Source of the DNA: Candidatus Magasanikiibacteriota bacterium
GTDB lineage: Bacteria; Patescibacteriota; Patescibacteriia; Magasanikbacterales; UBA922
NCBI GenBank assembly: GCA_018650085.1
Contig: JABIGQ010000009.1
Coordinates: 1-36,237, forward strand
Direction of reading: 5' to 3'
DNA length: 36,237 nucleotides
Part shown: in pieces, positions 1-6,725 of the stretch
How positions within the stretch are numbered: position 1 is the stretch's first letter
Layout of the letters: the number at the start of each line of letters is the position of its first letter
The notes under the pieces: generated by a model
Told to the model about the DNA's origin: nothing
The model's database searches: none
What the model saw: the letters and a program-made list of their open reading frames with translations, nothing else
Made by a program: the position numbers and the translations under genes

Positions 1-985
1 CAGTTTTAAATTCCCATTTATAATATCCGGACCTACTATCATCAAATGCACCGTCTCCATCTTTTCTTTTTATTGTATTTAACAAATTTACTGTATACCA
101 CATGTCTTCTTCACGGCTACCTAATAATTCCTGTGGATCAAATACAAATGTATAAGCATGACGTGCGTCTCCATCTTCATACATAGTCATAGCATTTGCA
201 TTTACCAGAGGTACTTCTGCTAAATTTGCGTCTGATGATCTAAGTATACGAACAGCAGAAGTATCTAGCGTATCACAAATAAATGCTCCTGATCCATCAT
301 CTAAACAATCACCATAATATGGATTTATAATATTATTATCCCCATCTAGCTGACACCCTTCGCGAGTTGAACCACCATTTTCCGTCCAACAGCTATCATT
401 ACTATTTATAATAATACTTTCTGGATTAATAGGTTCTATAAATGTAACAGCAATTTTTGTGTTTCTTTTTATATCTGTAGCATTTCTAAATGGATAATGA
501 TCTGAAATAATAGACCCCAGTGATCCACTTCCTGCAAATGTTTCAAATCCAGGCCTTCTTCCTCCATCTAACCCCCGCCTAGACGTGGCACTTAGTAAAC
601 TGCTAATCACAAACTGAACAATAGCAAGAGCAGAAAGTATAATTACTAATCCAATAATTGCATTTGATATTATTTTTTTTGCTTTTCCAATAGTTTCTTC
701 TTTTCCTGCAGAAGTCATCCATAATGCACCAGCGTAGACCATGATTCCTAATAAAATTGTCCCAAGCAATCCAAGTACTGCACGAATAATACGAGCAACA
801 ATGACACGAATATCTGTTCCAGATAATGCAATAGTATCTTCTATAGGTTGTAAACCAAGTGTATCTTGTGCATGAACTTGTCCTGTAAATAAAAATGGTA
901 AACAAAAAACAACACCAAAGAAAAACACAGTCAATGATGTTGCTTTTATAAAACGAAAAGTTTTAGAGTGAATCCACCGAGACAT
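1..985 (-). CDS. VirB2-like pilin/Ig-like surface protein, C-terminus off window
   Basis: This open frame runs off the left edge and is absent from the ORF track, where 603..905 lists a wrong frame. About 328 residues are visible. A signal peptide (about residues 1-40, hydrophobic core then AHA-QD) is followed by two hydrophobic helices (about 55-90 and 100-125, with IMVYAGALWMTSAGKEE between) that resemble the VirB2/TrbC pilin-like module. From about residue 160 there is an SbsA/Big_5-like Ig domain (KRNTKIAVTFIEPINPESI) with several Cys. In CPR genomes such N-termini are found on long secreted proteins. Role in adhesion or a type IV secretion/pilus-like surface structure is inference. It starts 28 bp after yqeY, without a clear Shine-Dalgarno, and is probably co-transcribed with it. 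Confidence 0.8.
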   Translation of the reverse strand, partial: MSRWIHSKTFRFIKATSLTVFFFGVVFCLPFLFTGQVHAQDTLGLQPIEDTIALSGTDIRVIVARIIRAVLGLLGTILLGIMVYAGALWMTSAGKEETIGKAKKIISNAIIGLVIILSALAIVQFVISSLLSATSRRGLDGGRRPGFETFAGSGSLGSIISDHYPFRNATDIKRNTKIAVTFIEPINPESIIINSNDSCWTENGGSTREGCQLDGDNNIINPYYGDCLDDGSGAFICDTLDTSAVRILRSSDANLAEVPLVNANAMTMYEDGDARHAYTFVFDPQELLGSREEDMWYTVNLLNTIKRKDGDGAFDDSRSGYYKWEFKT

Positions 986-1013
986 GAAGCAATGGATTAA
1001 AGAATTAGAAACA

Positions 1014-1451
1014 CTAACTCAATTGTGCTTGGAGAAGAGTACGAACTCGTGCACCATCTGCACGTCCGCCAATATTTTTCATAACTGCTCCCATTACAAC
1101 ACCAAATTGAGTATCACTTCCAAGTGTGGAAAGTGTTTCCTTTATTATACCATTAATTTCATCATCTGGTAAGTCTTCTGGCAAATAAGCTGTGAGTATC
1201 TTTAATTCTTTTTCTACAGCAGAGATAAGATCCTCTCTATTTCCTTTTCTAAATTCTACAATACTATCTTTTAATTGTTTTACTTGTTTTTTTATTACAG
1301 TCATTACCGCATCATCAGACAGTTCAGATTTCGTTTCAATTTCTTGATTTTTAATCTGTGAATACAAAATACGCAACGTTGATAACGTTGCGGTATTTCG
1401 TTCTTTCATCGCCTGATCACGTGCCTGTAAAATATCTGTTCTTAAAGACAT
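1014..1451 (-). CDS. yqeY: GatB/YqeY domain protein
   Basis: A 145-residue stand-alone YqeY protein, full length for the family. It has the N-terminal helical part (DILQARDQAMKERN, TLRILYSQIKNQEIE), the central LPEDLPDDEI stretch and the C-terminal helical domain ending in GARVRTLLQAQL. That C-terminal domain resembles the tRNA-contacting tail of the GatB amidotransferase subunit. The exact function of free YqeY is not settled; a tRNA- or translation-related role is inferred. It follows rpsU by 11 bp, a pairing seen in many bacteria, which supports both calls. Confidence 0.9.
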   Translation of the reverse strand: MSLRTDILQARDQAMKERNTATLSTLRILYSQIKNQEIETKSELSDDAVMTVIKKQVKQLKDSIVEFRKGNREDLISAVEKELKILTAYLPEDLPDDEINGIIKETLSTLGSDTQFGVVMGAVMKNIGGRADGARVRTLLQAQLS

Positions 1452-1462
1452 ATATTATACAT

Positions 1463-1711
1463 TTACCTTCTTTTACGATTAAAGAGTTCTTCATCTGGTG
1501 GAAGTTTCCCAACCTTTTGAAGATATGCTTTTTTTGAATTTATTTTTAAACGTTGAACCGTATTGTTTCTTTGGACATTCTTACTTGGCTTATCTTCAAG
1601 AAATTTAACTTTTCTTGCCTGAAGAATTTTACCAGAACGAGTCCATTGTTGTTTTACGCGTCTAAAAAATGCTTCAAATGATTCATTTTTCTTTCTTTTT
1701 ATTTCTGACAT
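1463..1711 (-). CDS. rpsU: 30S ribosomal protein bS21
   Basis: An 82-residue, very basic protein with the bS21 pattern: NESFEAFFRRVKQQWTRSG, then an Arg/Lys-rich helix and KVKFLEDKPSKN. bS21 sits at the 30S platform near the 3' end of 16S rRNA and assists initiation. The protein is about 12 residues longer than E. coli S21, mostly at the C-terminus. The start is set by an unusually strong Shine-Dalgarno (GGGAGGTGA, plus-strand 1721-1729) about 9 nt upstream. It is the first gene of an operon with yqeY and the surface protein, and its leader contains the long hairpin element 1757-1919. Confidence 0.85.
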   Translation of the reverse strand: MSEIKRKKNESFEAFFRRVKQQWTRSGKILQARKVKFLEDKPSKNVQRNNTVQRLKINSKKAYLQKVGKLPPDEELFNRKRR

Positions 1712-1756
1712 ACTTGCTTGTCACCTCCCGTTAGGGACAAATTAAAAATAATATAA

Positions 1757-1919
1757 TTAGACTTGTTGCATAATAAGCTTTGTTGCGAAATTTTCATATT
1801 TTGAGGCAGATTTTATAAATATTTTTTGATACATAGCTATGCTACGTAGATAAAAATTTTATGAAAGCTGTCCAAATATATGGAGATTGCAGCAGAAGCT
1901 TATTATGCAACAAGTCTAA
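1757..1919. repeat. MITE-like long inverted-repeat element in rpsU leader
   Basis: Two perfect 24-bp inverted ends (1757-1780 and 1896-1919, starting TTAGACTTGTTGCA) bracket 163 bp. The inner arms also pair imperfectly, so the whole unit can fold into one hairpin with centre near CATAGCTATG. No ORF is inside. The ends are flanked so that a TA or TTAG/CTAA target duplication is possible, as for IS5- or IS630-type elements (inference). Alternatively it is a dedicated structured leader of rpsU. Confidence 0.7.
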
Positions 1920-1926
1920 CAGCTAG

Positions 1927-1955
1927 ACTATACACGTATTTACTAAGAAAGTCAA
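1927..1955 (-). promoter_or_regulatory. Promoter of rpsU-yqeY operon
   Basis: Minus strand TTGACT, 17-nt spacer, TATAGT. The predicted start (about 1920) lies one base outside the inverted-repeat element, so the transcript would begin with that hairpin. Confidence 0.65.
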
Positions 1956-1990
1956 TAGTCTTACATGAATTCTCTTAATTTCTTTCTCTG

Positions 1991-3364
1991 CTATGCTTCT
2001 AAGATCTTTTTTAGTTTTTTTCCTATTTTCTTTTGATCTACAATTTCTTGGATACCTGAACTCATATCACGTATAATCACTGTACCATCTTGGACCTCTT
2101 TTTGTCCTAAAATAACAGTATGAGTAGCATGTTGCTTATCTGCTAATTCCAACTGTGCCTTTAGAGATCCTTTTGATAAATTAGCTCCCAAAGTAATGCC
2201 CTCCCGTCTTAATTCTTCCATAAGAAATAATGCACGTCGTCTCCCCTGTTCTCCAAGTTGTGCAAAAAATAGATGCGGTTGTTTTTCTTTCTTTTCTTTC
2301 CCTTGATGTTGTTGGGCTTTTTCTTTTAGGGCTAAAATCACTCGTTCTATTCCCATAGAAAATCCAGCTGCCGCAGTAGGACGCCCTCCAATTTGTTCTA
2401 CCAATCCATCATATCGTCCACCAGCACAAAGTGCATTTTGGGATCCATCTTCTTCTCCATCTTTATCTAGATATAATTCAAATACAGTATCTGAGTAATA
2501 ATCTAATCCACGAACAAGCGTAGGAGTAAGAACATATGGAATATGTAATTCATCTAAATATTCCAATACTTTCATAAAATAATCTTTTGATTCTTGACTA
2601 AGCCAATCAAGAATTTGTGGTGCATCTTGTACCACTTCTTTATCTTGTTCGTTTTTTGAATCTAAAATACGTAGAGGATTTTTATTTATGCGCTTTCTTG
2701 ATTCTTCTGAAAGATACGCACGTTTACTACGTAGATATCCTACAAGTTCTACAATATAATTTTGTCGATCTTCTTCTGATCCTATACTATTTATATATAC
2801 CAGTGTTTCTAATCCAATATCTTTTAAAGTATTATATGCAACCACAATAAGTTCTGCATCAATCACTGGATCACGATCTCCCAATGTTTCACATCCAAAT
2901 TGATTAAACTGACGATACCGTCCTGCCTGTGGTCTATCATGACGAAATACTGGTCCTTCGTACCATACTTTTACTGGCTGTGGCAAACTATGCATACCAT
3001 TACTAATATATGCTCTAGCGATACCAGCAGTAAATTCTGGTCTCATGGCAACTTTCTTCCCATCACGATCTTCAAAAACATACATCTCTTTACTGATAAC
3101 ATCAGTAGCTTTCCCAATTGAACGGATAAATAACTGTGCTGGCTCTAACACAGGTGTTTGCATATATTTATACCCATATGCACTAGCCACAGATCTTGAA
3201 ATACGAGATACATCTAACCAATATGATTCATGCTTTGGTAAAACATCTTTCATCCCACGCAAAGGATCGTATGTTTTTATTTTCTTTTCAGTAGTTTTCT
3301 TTACTGCTTTTTTCGTTGTTTTCTTCACATCTTTTTTTGGTTGAACTTTCTTTTTCGCTGGCAT
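1991..3364 (-). CDS. hisS: Histidyl-tRNA synthetase
   Basis: Class II HisRS that charges tRNA-His. Seen: MRPEFTAGIARAY and the motif 2 region VWYEGPVFRHDRPQAGRYRQ, the histidine motif LVRGLDYYSDTVFE, GGRYDGLVEQIGG, motif 3 GFSMGIERVILAL, and a C-terminal anticodon-binding domain (about 365-457). The ORF track starts at 3394, but MPAKKK at 3364 is preferred because it begins 4 bp after the lepB stop instead of overlapping it. The first 30 residues form a Lys/Thr-rich histone-H1-like tail (KKDVKKTTKKAVKKTTEKK) before the core, unusual for HisRS and perhaps an RNA-binding extension. Confidence 0.93.
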   Translation of the reverse strand: MPAKKKVQPKKDVKKTTKKAVKKTTEKKIKTYDPLRGMKDVLPKHESYWLDVSRISRSVASAYGYKYMQTPVLEPAQLFIRSIGKATDVISKEMYVFEDRDGKKVAMRPEFTAGIARAYISNGMHSLPQPVKVWYEGPVFRHDRPQAGRYRQFNQFGCETLGDRDPVIDAELIVVAYNTLKDIGLETLVYINSIGSEEDRQNYIVELVGYLRSKRAYLSEESRKRINKNPLRILDSKNEQDKEVVQDAPQILDWLSQESKDYFMKVLEYLDELHIPYVLTPTLVRGLDYYSDTVFELYLDKDGEEDGSQNALCAGGRYDGLVEQIGGRPTAAAGFSMGIERVILALKEKAQQHQGKEKKEKQPHLFFAQLGEQGRRRALFLMEELRREGITLGANLSKGSLKAQLELADKQHATHTVILGQKEVQDGTVIIRDMSSGIQEIVDQKKIGKKLKKILEA

Positions 3365-3368
3365 ACTA

Positions 3369-3965
3369 TTATAAGTTATATTGAGGAACATCAAAAATGG
3401 TTACACGTGTAAATGGCCACCCTCTTATCCATGTTTTTCCAACAATAGCCCCTTCATGAATTGGCCCAAATCTTCTAGAATCAAATGATTCATCTCTATT
3501 ATCCCCCATGACAAAATATTCTTCCGCCCCTAGGGTATACTGTACAGATCCGTTTGTTTCTTCTACTAGATATGTTTCTTCTACTACAACCCCCTGTGGG
3601 TGCTCTTCATTATAAACAATCACTTTATTTTCTTCTACACGTACTCGTTCTCCTGGAAGAGCAAGTATGCGTTTTAGATAATATTCTTTTTCTTGTATAT
3701 TTGGGGCACGAAATACAATTACTTCCCCTCTTTGTGGCTCACTAAATCTATAAGATAATTCATCTATAATAAGATATTCTCTTTCAAAGAATGTAGGTTC
3801 CATTGATTTACCCTTTACCAAAAATGGTTTAAATAAAAAATAACGAACCAATGCAATGGTCACGCCTGCAAGTACTGCAATTTTTATTAATTCAAGAAAA
3901 AACAAACCCAATGAGCCTATAAAACTTTTTTCTTCTTGTGTCTCCTCCGGAGAAAAGTGATCCAT
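3369..3965 (-). CDS. lepB: Signal peptidase I
   Basis: A 198-residue S26 family signal peptidase that removes signal peptides from exported proteins. One N-terminal membrane helix (about residues 18-43) is followed by the catalytic serine box GKSMEPTF, the lysine box YYLKRILALPGERV and the conserved GDNRDESFDSRRFGPI. Length is typical of Gram-positive-type enzymes with a single anchor. It is the first gene of a lepB-hisS unit; a TATACT -10 box lies 31 bp upstream. Confidence 0.93.
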   Translation of the reverse strand: MDHFSPEETQEEKSFIGSLGLFFLELIKIAVLAGVTIALVRYFLFKPFLVKGKSMEPTFFEREYLIIDELSYRFSEPQRGEVIVFRAPNIQEKEYYLKRILALPGERVRVEENKVIVYNEEHPQGVVVEETYLVEETNGSVQYTLGAEEYFVMGDNRDESFDSRRFGPIHEGAIVGKTWIRGWPFTRVTIFDVPQYNL

Positions 3966-3996
3966 ATGTGATGATAAAGTAAGGTAATCGATGGAT

Positions 3997-4025
3997 AGTA
4001 TAGCAGAAAATTGCTAAAAATGCAA
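3997..4025 (-). promoter_or_regulatory. Promoter of lepB-hisS
   Basis: TTGCAT, 17 nt, TATACT on the minus strand. The -10 is good and the -35 weak. Confidence 0.5.
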
Positions 4026-4033
4026 CTAAAATA

Positions 4034-4058
4034 GAAAAACAGCCTCATTGCTGTTTTC
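4034..4058 (-). terminator. Intrinsic terminator after tRNA-Ile
   Basis: Hairpin AAAACAGC/GCTGTTTT (4036-4043 with 4050-4057) followed on the minus strand by a T-rich run. It separates the tRNA unit from lepB. Confidence 0.75.
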
Positions 4059-4065
4059 TCTCTTG

Positions 4066-4139
4066 TGGGCGTGCCAGGAATCGAACCTGGGACCTCTACA
4101 TTATCAGTGTAGCGCTCTAACCAACTGAGCTACACGCCC
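4066..4139 (-). tRNA. tRNA-Ile (GAU)
   Basis: A 74-nt cloverleaf: acceptor GGGCGTG/CACGCCC, D-arm GCTCAGTTGGTTAGAGC, anticodon loop CTGATAA with anticodon GAT, T-arm CCAGGTTCGATTCCTGG, discriminator A. CCA is not encoded. It is the second of two tRNAs in one transcript. Confidence 0.95.
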
Positions 4140-4169
4140 TTTTATTTCTGGAATACTATTCCAACACAG

Positions 4170-4243
4170 TGAATCTAAGAAGATTCGAACTTCTGACCTC
4201 TACAATGTCAATGTAGCGCTCTAACCAACTGAGCTATAGATTC
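4170..4243 (-). tRNA. tRNA-Val (GAC)
   Basis: A 74-nt cloverleaf: acceptor GAATCTA/TAGATTC, D-arm GCTCAGTTGGTTAGAGC, anticodon stem CTACA/TGTAG with loop TTGACAT (anticodon GAC), T-arm AGAAGTTCGAATCTTCT, discriminator A, no CCA. Short inverted repeats (ATTCCAA/TTGGAAT) flank it and could pair in the precursor. Confidence 0.93.
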
Positions 4244-4278
4244 ACACTATTGGAATCAACAGAACTGCTATGGCAACT

Positions 4279-4307
4279 ATAATACAAAAGATTACAAAAA
4301 AAGTCAA
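4279..4307 (-). promoter_or_regulatory. Promoter of tRNA-Val/tRNA-Ile
   Basis: TTGACT, 17 nt, TATTAT on the minus strand, about 35 bp before tRNA-Val and abutting the khpA terminator. Confidence 0.7.
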
Positions 4308-4308
4308 G

Positions 4309-4333
4309 AAAAAATCCCCCCACAAAGGGGGGA
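4309..4333 (-). terminator. Intrinsic terminator after khpA
   Basis: TCCCCCC/GGGGGGA stem (4315-4321 with 4327-4333), 5-nt loop, then six T on the minus strand. Confidence 0.9.
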
Positions 4334-4349
4334 TAACATAATAGAATAA

Positions 4350-4727
4350 TTAGATATTCAAATTATCAACAGCACTTGTATCAATATCATCTAAAGATGG
4401 TTGAGCTGGTGCTTGTGTTTGAACTGGCGCATGAGATTGAACCGGTGCATGAGATGGTGCAGAAAGATGAGCTGGTCGCCCGCCTTCTGGTTCATTGATC
4501 TTCAAGTTAACACGAGCATTATTCTTTGCACCTACAACTTTAAGTAATGTTCTAATTGCACGAGCAGTTTGTCCTCGTCGGCCAATAACGTAGCCCATAT
4601 CACTTGGGTTTAAATCCAAAGTAATGAGCACACCGCGTTCGTCTACTGTTCGTGTTGATTTTACGTCTTCTGGATTATTTACAATCGCTTTTACAACGTA
4701 TTCAAGAAATAATTGATCTTGTTCCAT
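4350..4727 (-). CDS. khpA: KhpA-like KH-domain RNA-binding protein
   Basis: A single KH domain occupies about residues 1-80, with the GxxG loop GRRG in MGYVIGRRGQTARAIRTLL. This is the KhpA family that binds RNA with KhpB in Gram-positive bacteria and affects cell division and sRNA biology there. KhpA is normally about 75-80 residues; this one has an extra C-terminal tail of about 45 residues rich in Pro/Ala/Gln with repeated HAPVQ units and an acidic end. It lies downstream of rpsP, the classical neighbour, but has its own consensus promoter. rimM and trmD, often next in this cluster, are absent; the tRNA pair follows instead. Confidence 0.87.
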   Translation of the reverse strand: MEQDQLFLEYVVKAIVNNPEDVKSTRTVDERGVLITLDLNPSDMGYVIGRRGQTARAIRTLLKVVGAKNNARVNLKINEPEGGRPAHLSAPSHAPVQSHAPVQTQAPAQPSLDDIDTSAVDNLNI

Positions 4728-4857
4728 ATCCTAGCTGTTCTAAAAATAAAAACTGAATAAATGACATAAAAAAATGCAGGTATTGCCTTTATTTTTTTAC
4801 GCATATATATAGAGAACTGTCGACTGCCGAAAAAAAAAGGCCAGCCCCATAGTCATA

Positions 4858-4886
4858 ATTATACAAAAAAACGAAAAAAGTGTCAA
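4858..4886 (-). promoter_or_regulatory. Perfect consensus promoter upstream of khpA
   Basis: TTGACA (4881-4886), 17-nt spacer, TATAAT (4858-4863) on the minus strand. It implies a roughly 120-nt leader before khpA, including GGGGCTGGCC followed by nine T; no convincing fold or ORF was seen in that leader. Confidence 0.75.
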
Positions 4887-4895
4887 TCATAATAA

Positions 4896-4930
4896 CAAAA
4901 AACTGCCCAAGCTGTGGACAGTTTTTTTTA
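4896..4930 (-). terminator. Terminator after rpsP
   Basis: Interrupted stem AAAAACTG..CC/GG..CAGTTTTT (4898-4908 with 4916-4926) followed by a T-run on the minus strand. It separates rpsP from the khpA promoter. Confidence 0.7.
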
Positions 4931-4940
4931 TTATATTTTT

Positions 4941-5441
4941 TTAGGCTTTTTCTTCTTCTTTTTTCTCTTCTACCTCTGGAGCTGGAGTTTCTTCTGCTGG
5001 CGCAGGTTCAGCTTCCTTTTTTTCTTCAGCTTCTGCTGCTTCTTTTGCAGCCTTTGCTTCTGCCTCTGCTACTTTCTTTGCTTCTGCCTCTGCTTTTTTT
5101 GCCTCTACAGCTTCTTTTTTCTTTTCTTCTTTTGCTGCTTTTTTCTCGTCTAATTTTACTTGACGTTTTTTACTAATCTTTACTGATTTTTTCTTTTTCT
5201 TTGATTCCATTAATCCAGCATTGATCAGTAAATTTGCAACTGTTTCTGAAGGTTGTGCACCTACAGATAACCAATGTTTTACTCGATCTTCTTTTAAATT
5301 GAGAGCTTTATCCCCTACTGGGTTATAATTCCCTAAAATTTCCAAAGCTTTTGCTTGTGGATCTCGTGCTTGTTCTGAGATAATAACACGGTATGTTGGG
5401 TATTTTTTCTTACCCAATCTTTGTAAACGAATACGTAACAT
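4941..5441 (-). CDS. rpsP: 30S ribosomal protein bS16 with long charged tail
   Basis: Residues 1-80 are a normal bS16 (MLRIRLQRLGKKKYPTYRVI, LGNYNP, VKHWLSVGAQPSETVANLL), a 30S assembly protein. The remaining roughly 85 residues are a Lys/Ala/Glu-rich extension, first basic (SKKKKKSVKISKKRQ), then an alternating coiled-coil-like AEAEAKK segment, then an acidic Pro/Glu end. Typical bS16 is 80-100 residues, so the tail doubles the protein. A strong promoter and a leader hairpin lie upstream. Confidence 0.93.
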   Translation of the reverse strand: MLRIRLQRLGKKKYPTYRVIISEQARDPQAKALEILGNYNPVGDKALNLKEDRVKHWLSVGAQPSETVANLLINAGLMESKKKKKSVKISKKRQVKLDEKKAAKEEKKKEAVEAKKAEAEAKKVAEAEAKAAKEAAEAEEKKEAEPAPAEETPAPEVEEKKEEEKA

Positions 5442-5460
5442 ATGTATGTAAATTATAATT

Positions 5461-5494
5461 TAGAAATATACCTTAGAGCGTGACGGTATTTCTA
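5461..5494 (-). promoter_or_regulatory. Leader hairpin of rpsP mRNA
   Basis: TAGAAATACC pairs with GGTATATTTCTA (2-nt bulge) around a 12-nt loop, between the predicted start and the rpsP ATG. Autoregulation by bS16 is possible but not shown. Confidence 0.4.
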
Positions 5495-5502
5495 TAGATG
5501 GG

Positions 5503-5531
5503 AGTATACATGTATATATATGGATTGTCAA
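5503..5531 (-). promoter_or_regulatory. Promoter of rpsP
   Basis: TTGACA, 17 nt, TATACT on the minus strand, giving a leader of about 55 nt. Confidence 0.75.
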
Positions 5532-5549
5532 GAGGATAAAGCCAATTTT

Positions 5550-6632
5550 TTATTTTAAATCTAATTGAGAAAGCCCTCCTTCATGACTTATAAACATGGT
5601 ATTTTCATAAATTCCTTCTGCTATATATAACTCTGTATATGAAGCAGTAGTCTCATAATGATATATTGGCTCCCAATTTTTTCCATCTTGTGAAGCTAAT
5701 ATTCCATAATTTGTCACATCATTTGGGCTATTATTTTCTACATGAGTCGCTGCATAATATCTATTATCTATTTTTACTGAACTATATATATAACTACCAC
5801 TCATCCAATTTATATCCTCATCTTCTGGTTTCCAGACATCTATAGCTTTTGGTGTATTTATGTCATAAAAAGCTACTCCATACCTATACCCCTTATCCCC
5901 AAATAACAATATATTCTGTTTTTTAGAATCATATATATGAGAAGTAAAACCTTCATCCCAAATTTTCTTCCAAGTTTCTCCATTATCTCTTGTCTCTATT
6001 GCCCATCTCGTAACATCCCCAGTGCCTATAATTACTCTATCTGATAATGCAATGATATCATGAGTATGTCTCATTTTTGATAATGTTGTTTGATCACCAT
6101 AAAATTCTTTTTCTTCTGGAAATATATCCCACATATGTTTCCACACTTGCCAACTTACCCCATTATCTATACTGTTATATACAACAGGATCATTACCAGC
6201 CCAAAGTGTGGCATAATGCGTTCCTTTTTTATCATCAGTAAGCCCCCAAAACACTCCAATATTTTCAGTTACAACTTCCCAAGTATTTCCCAAATCTGTA
6301 GACCTATATGTTTTTACTGGGTTTTGGTCACTATAATATATCACACCATTACTATCTATAAATATATGTGCATAAGAATATGTATCTTCAATATGTAACA
6401 AGGTTGTCCATGTTATACCATCAAACATAACTAGTCCATGAGAATCTCCAAAATCGGCTACGGCAATTACCGATTTCAATGTTTGATGAAATAATATTTT
6501 GTGCACTGATAATATATATTCTGGTAATGACATGTCTTTTCTGTTTTCTTCAATAACATTACTATTTATCATAAAAAACATAGAAATAATTACAACAACT
6601 ATCACTGTTGATATCGTTATCAATTTTTTCAT
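5550..6632 (-). CDS. Membrane-anchored BNR-repeat (sialidase-like propeller) protein
   Basis: A 360-residue protein with an N-terminal signal anchor (residues 4-22, LITISTVIVVVIISMFFMI). Repeated BNR/Asp-box motifs S-x-D-x-G-x-(T/S)-W are visible: STDLGNTW, SIDNGVSW, TRDNGETW and SQDGKNW. This indicates an extracellular beta-propeller of the sialidase/BNR fold. Asp-boxes are structural, and the sialidase arginine triad was not identified, so no enzyme activity is claimed. It is a stand-alone unit between rpsP and lysA with its own promoter very close to the ATG. Confidence 0.75.
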   Translation of the reverse strand: MKKLITISTVIVVVIISMFFMINSNVIEENRKDMSLPEYILSVHKILFHQTLKSVIAVADFGDSHGLVMFDGITWTTLLHIEDTYSYAHIFIDSNGVIYYSDQNPVKTYRSTDLGNTWEVVTENIGVFWGLTDDKKGTHYATLWAGNDPVVYNSIDNGVSWQVWKHMWDIFPEEKEFYGDQTTLSKMRHTHDIIALSDRVIIGTGDVTRWAIETRDNGETWKKIWDEGFTSHIYDSKKQNILLFGDKGYRYGVAFYDINTPKAIDVWKPEDEDINWMSGSYIYSSVKIDNRYYAATHVENNSPNDVTNYGILASQDGKNWEPIYHYETTASYTELYIAEGIYENTMFISHEGGLSQLDLK

Positions 6633-6636
6633 AATA

Positions 6637-6664
6637 AATATATTAATAGTATTATACTTGTCAA
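6637..6664 (-). promoter_or_regulatory. Promoter of BNR-repeat gene, leaderless spacing
   Basis: TTGACA, 16 nt, TATATT on the minus strand, ending 4 bp before the ATG. An alternative -10 (TATAAT) lies within the spacer and would give a short leader. Confidence 0.55.
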
Positions 6665-6725
6665 TAATACTTTATATGTTACCCTATTTTTTATATGATT
6701 ACAAGAATATTTTTAAACAAAAATA

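Noticed and set aside
603-905. Minus-strand 100-residue ORF from the track
   Set aside because: Another frame of the same strand gives a continuous signal-peptide/pilin/Ig protein across 1-985; this one is Tyr/Cys-rich nonsense.
1757-1919. Complete insertion sequence
   Set aside because: Only 163 bp with no transposase frame; at most a MITE-like remnant.
3365-3394. N-terminal extension of HisS from the track start
   Set aside because: It would overlap lepB by 26 bp, while MPAKKK begins just after the lepB stop.
4880-5176. Plus-strand Leu-rich ORFs that look like membrane proteins
   Set aside because: They are the reverse of the Lys/Glu/Ala tail of bS16; the hydrophobic appearance is an artefact.
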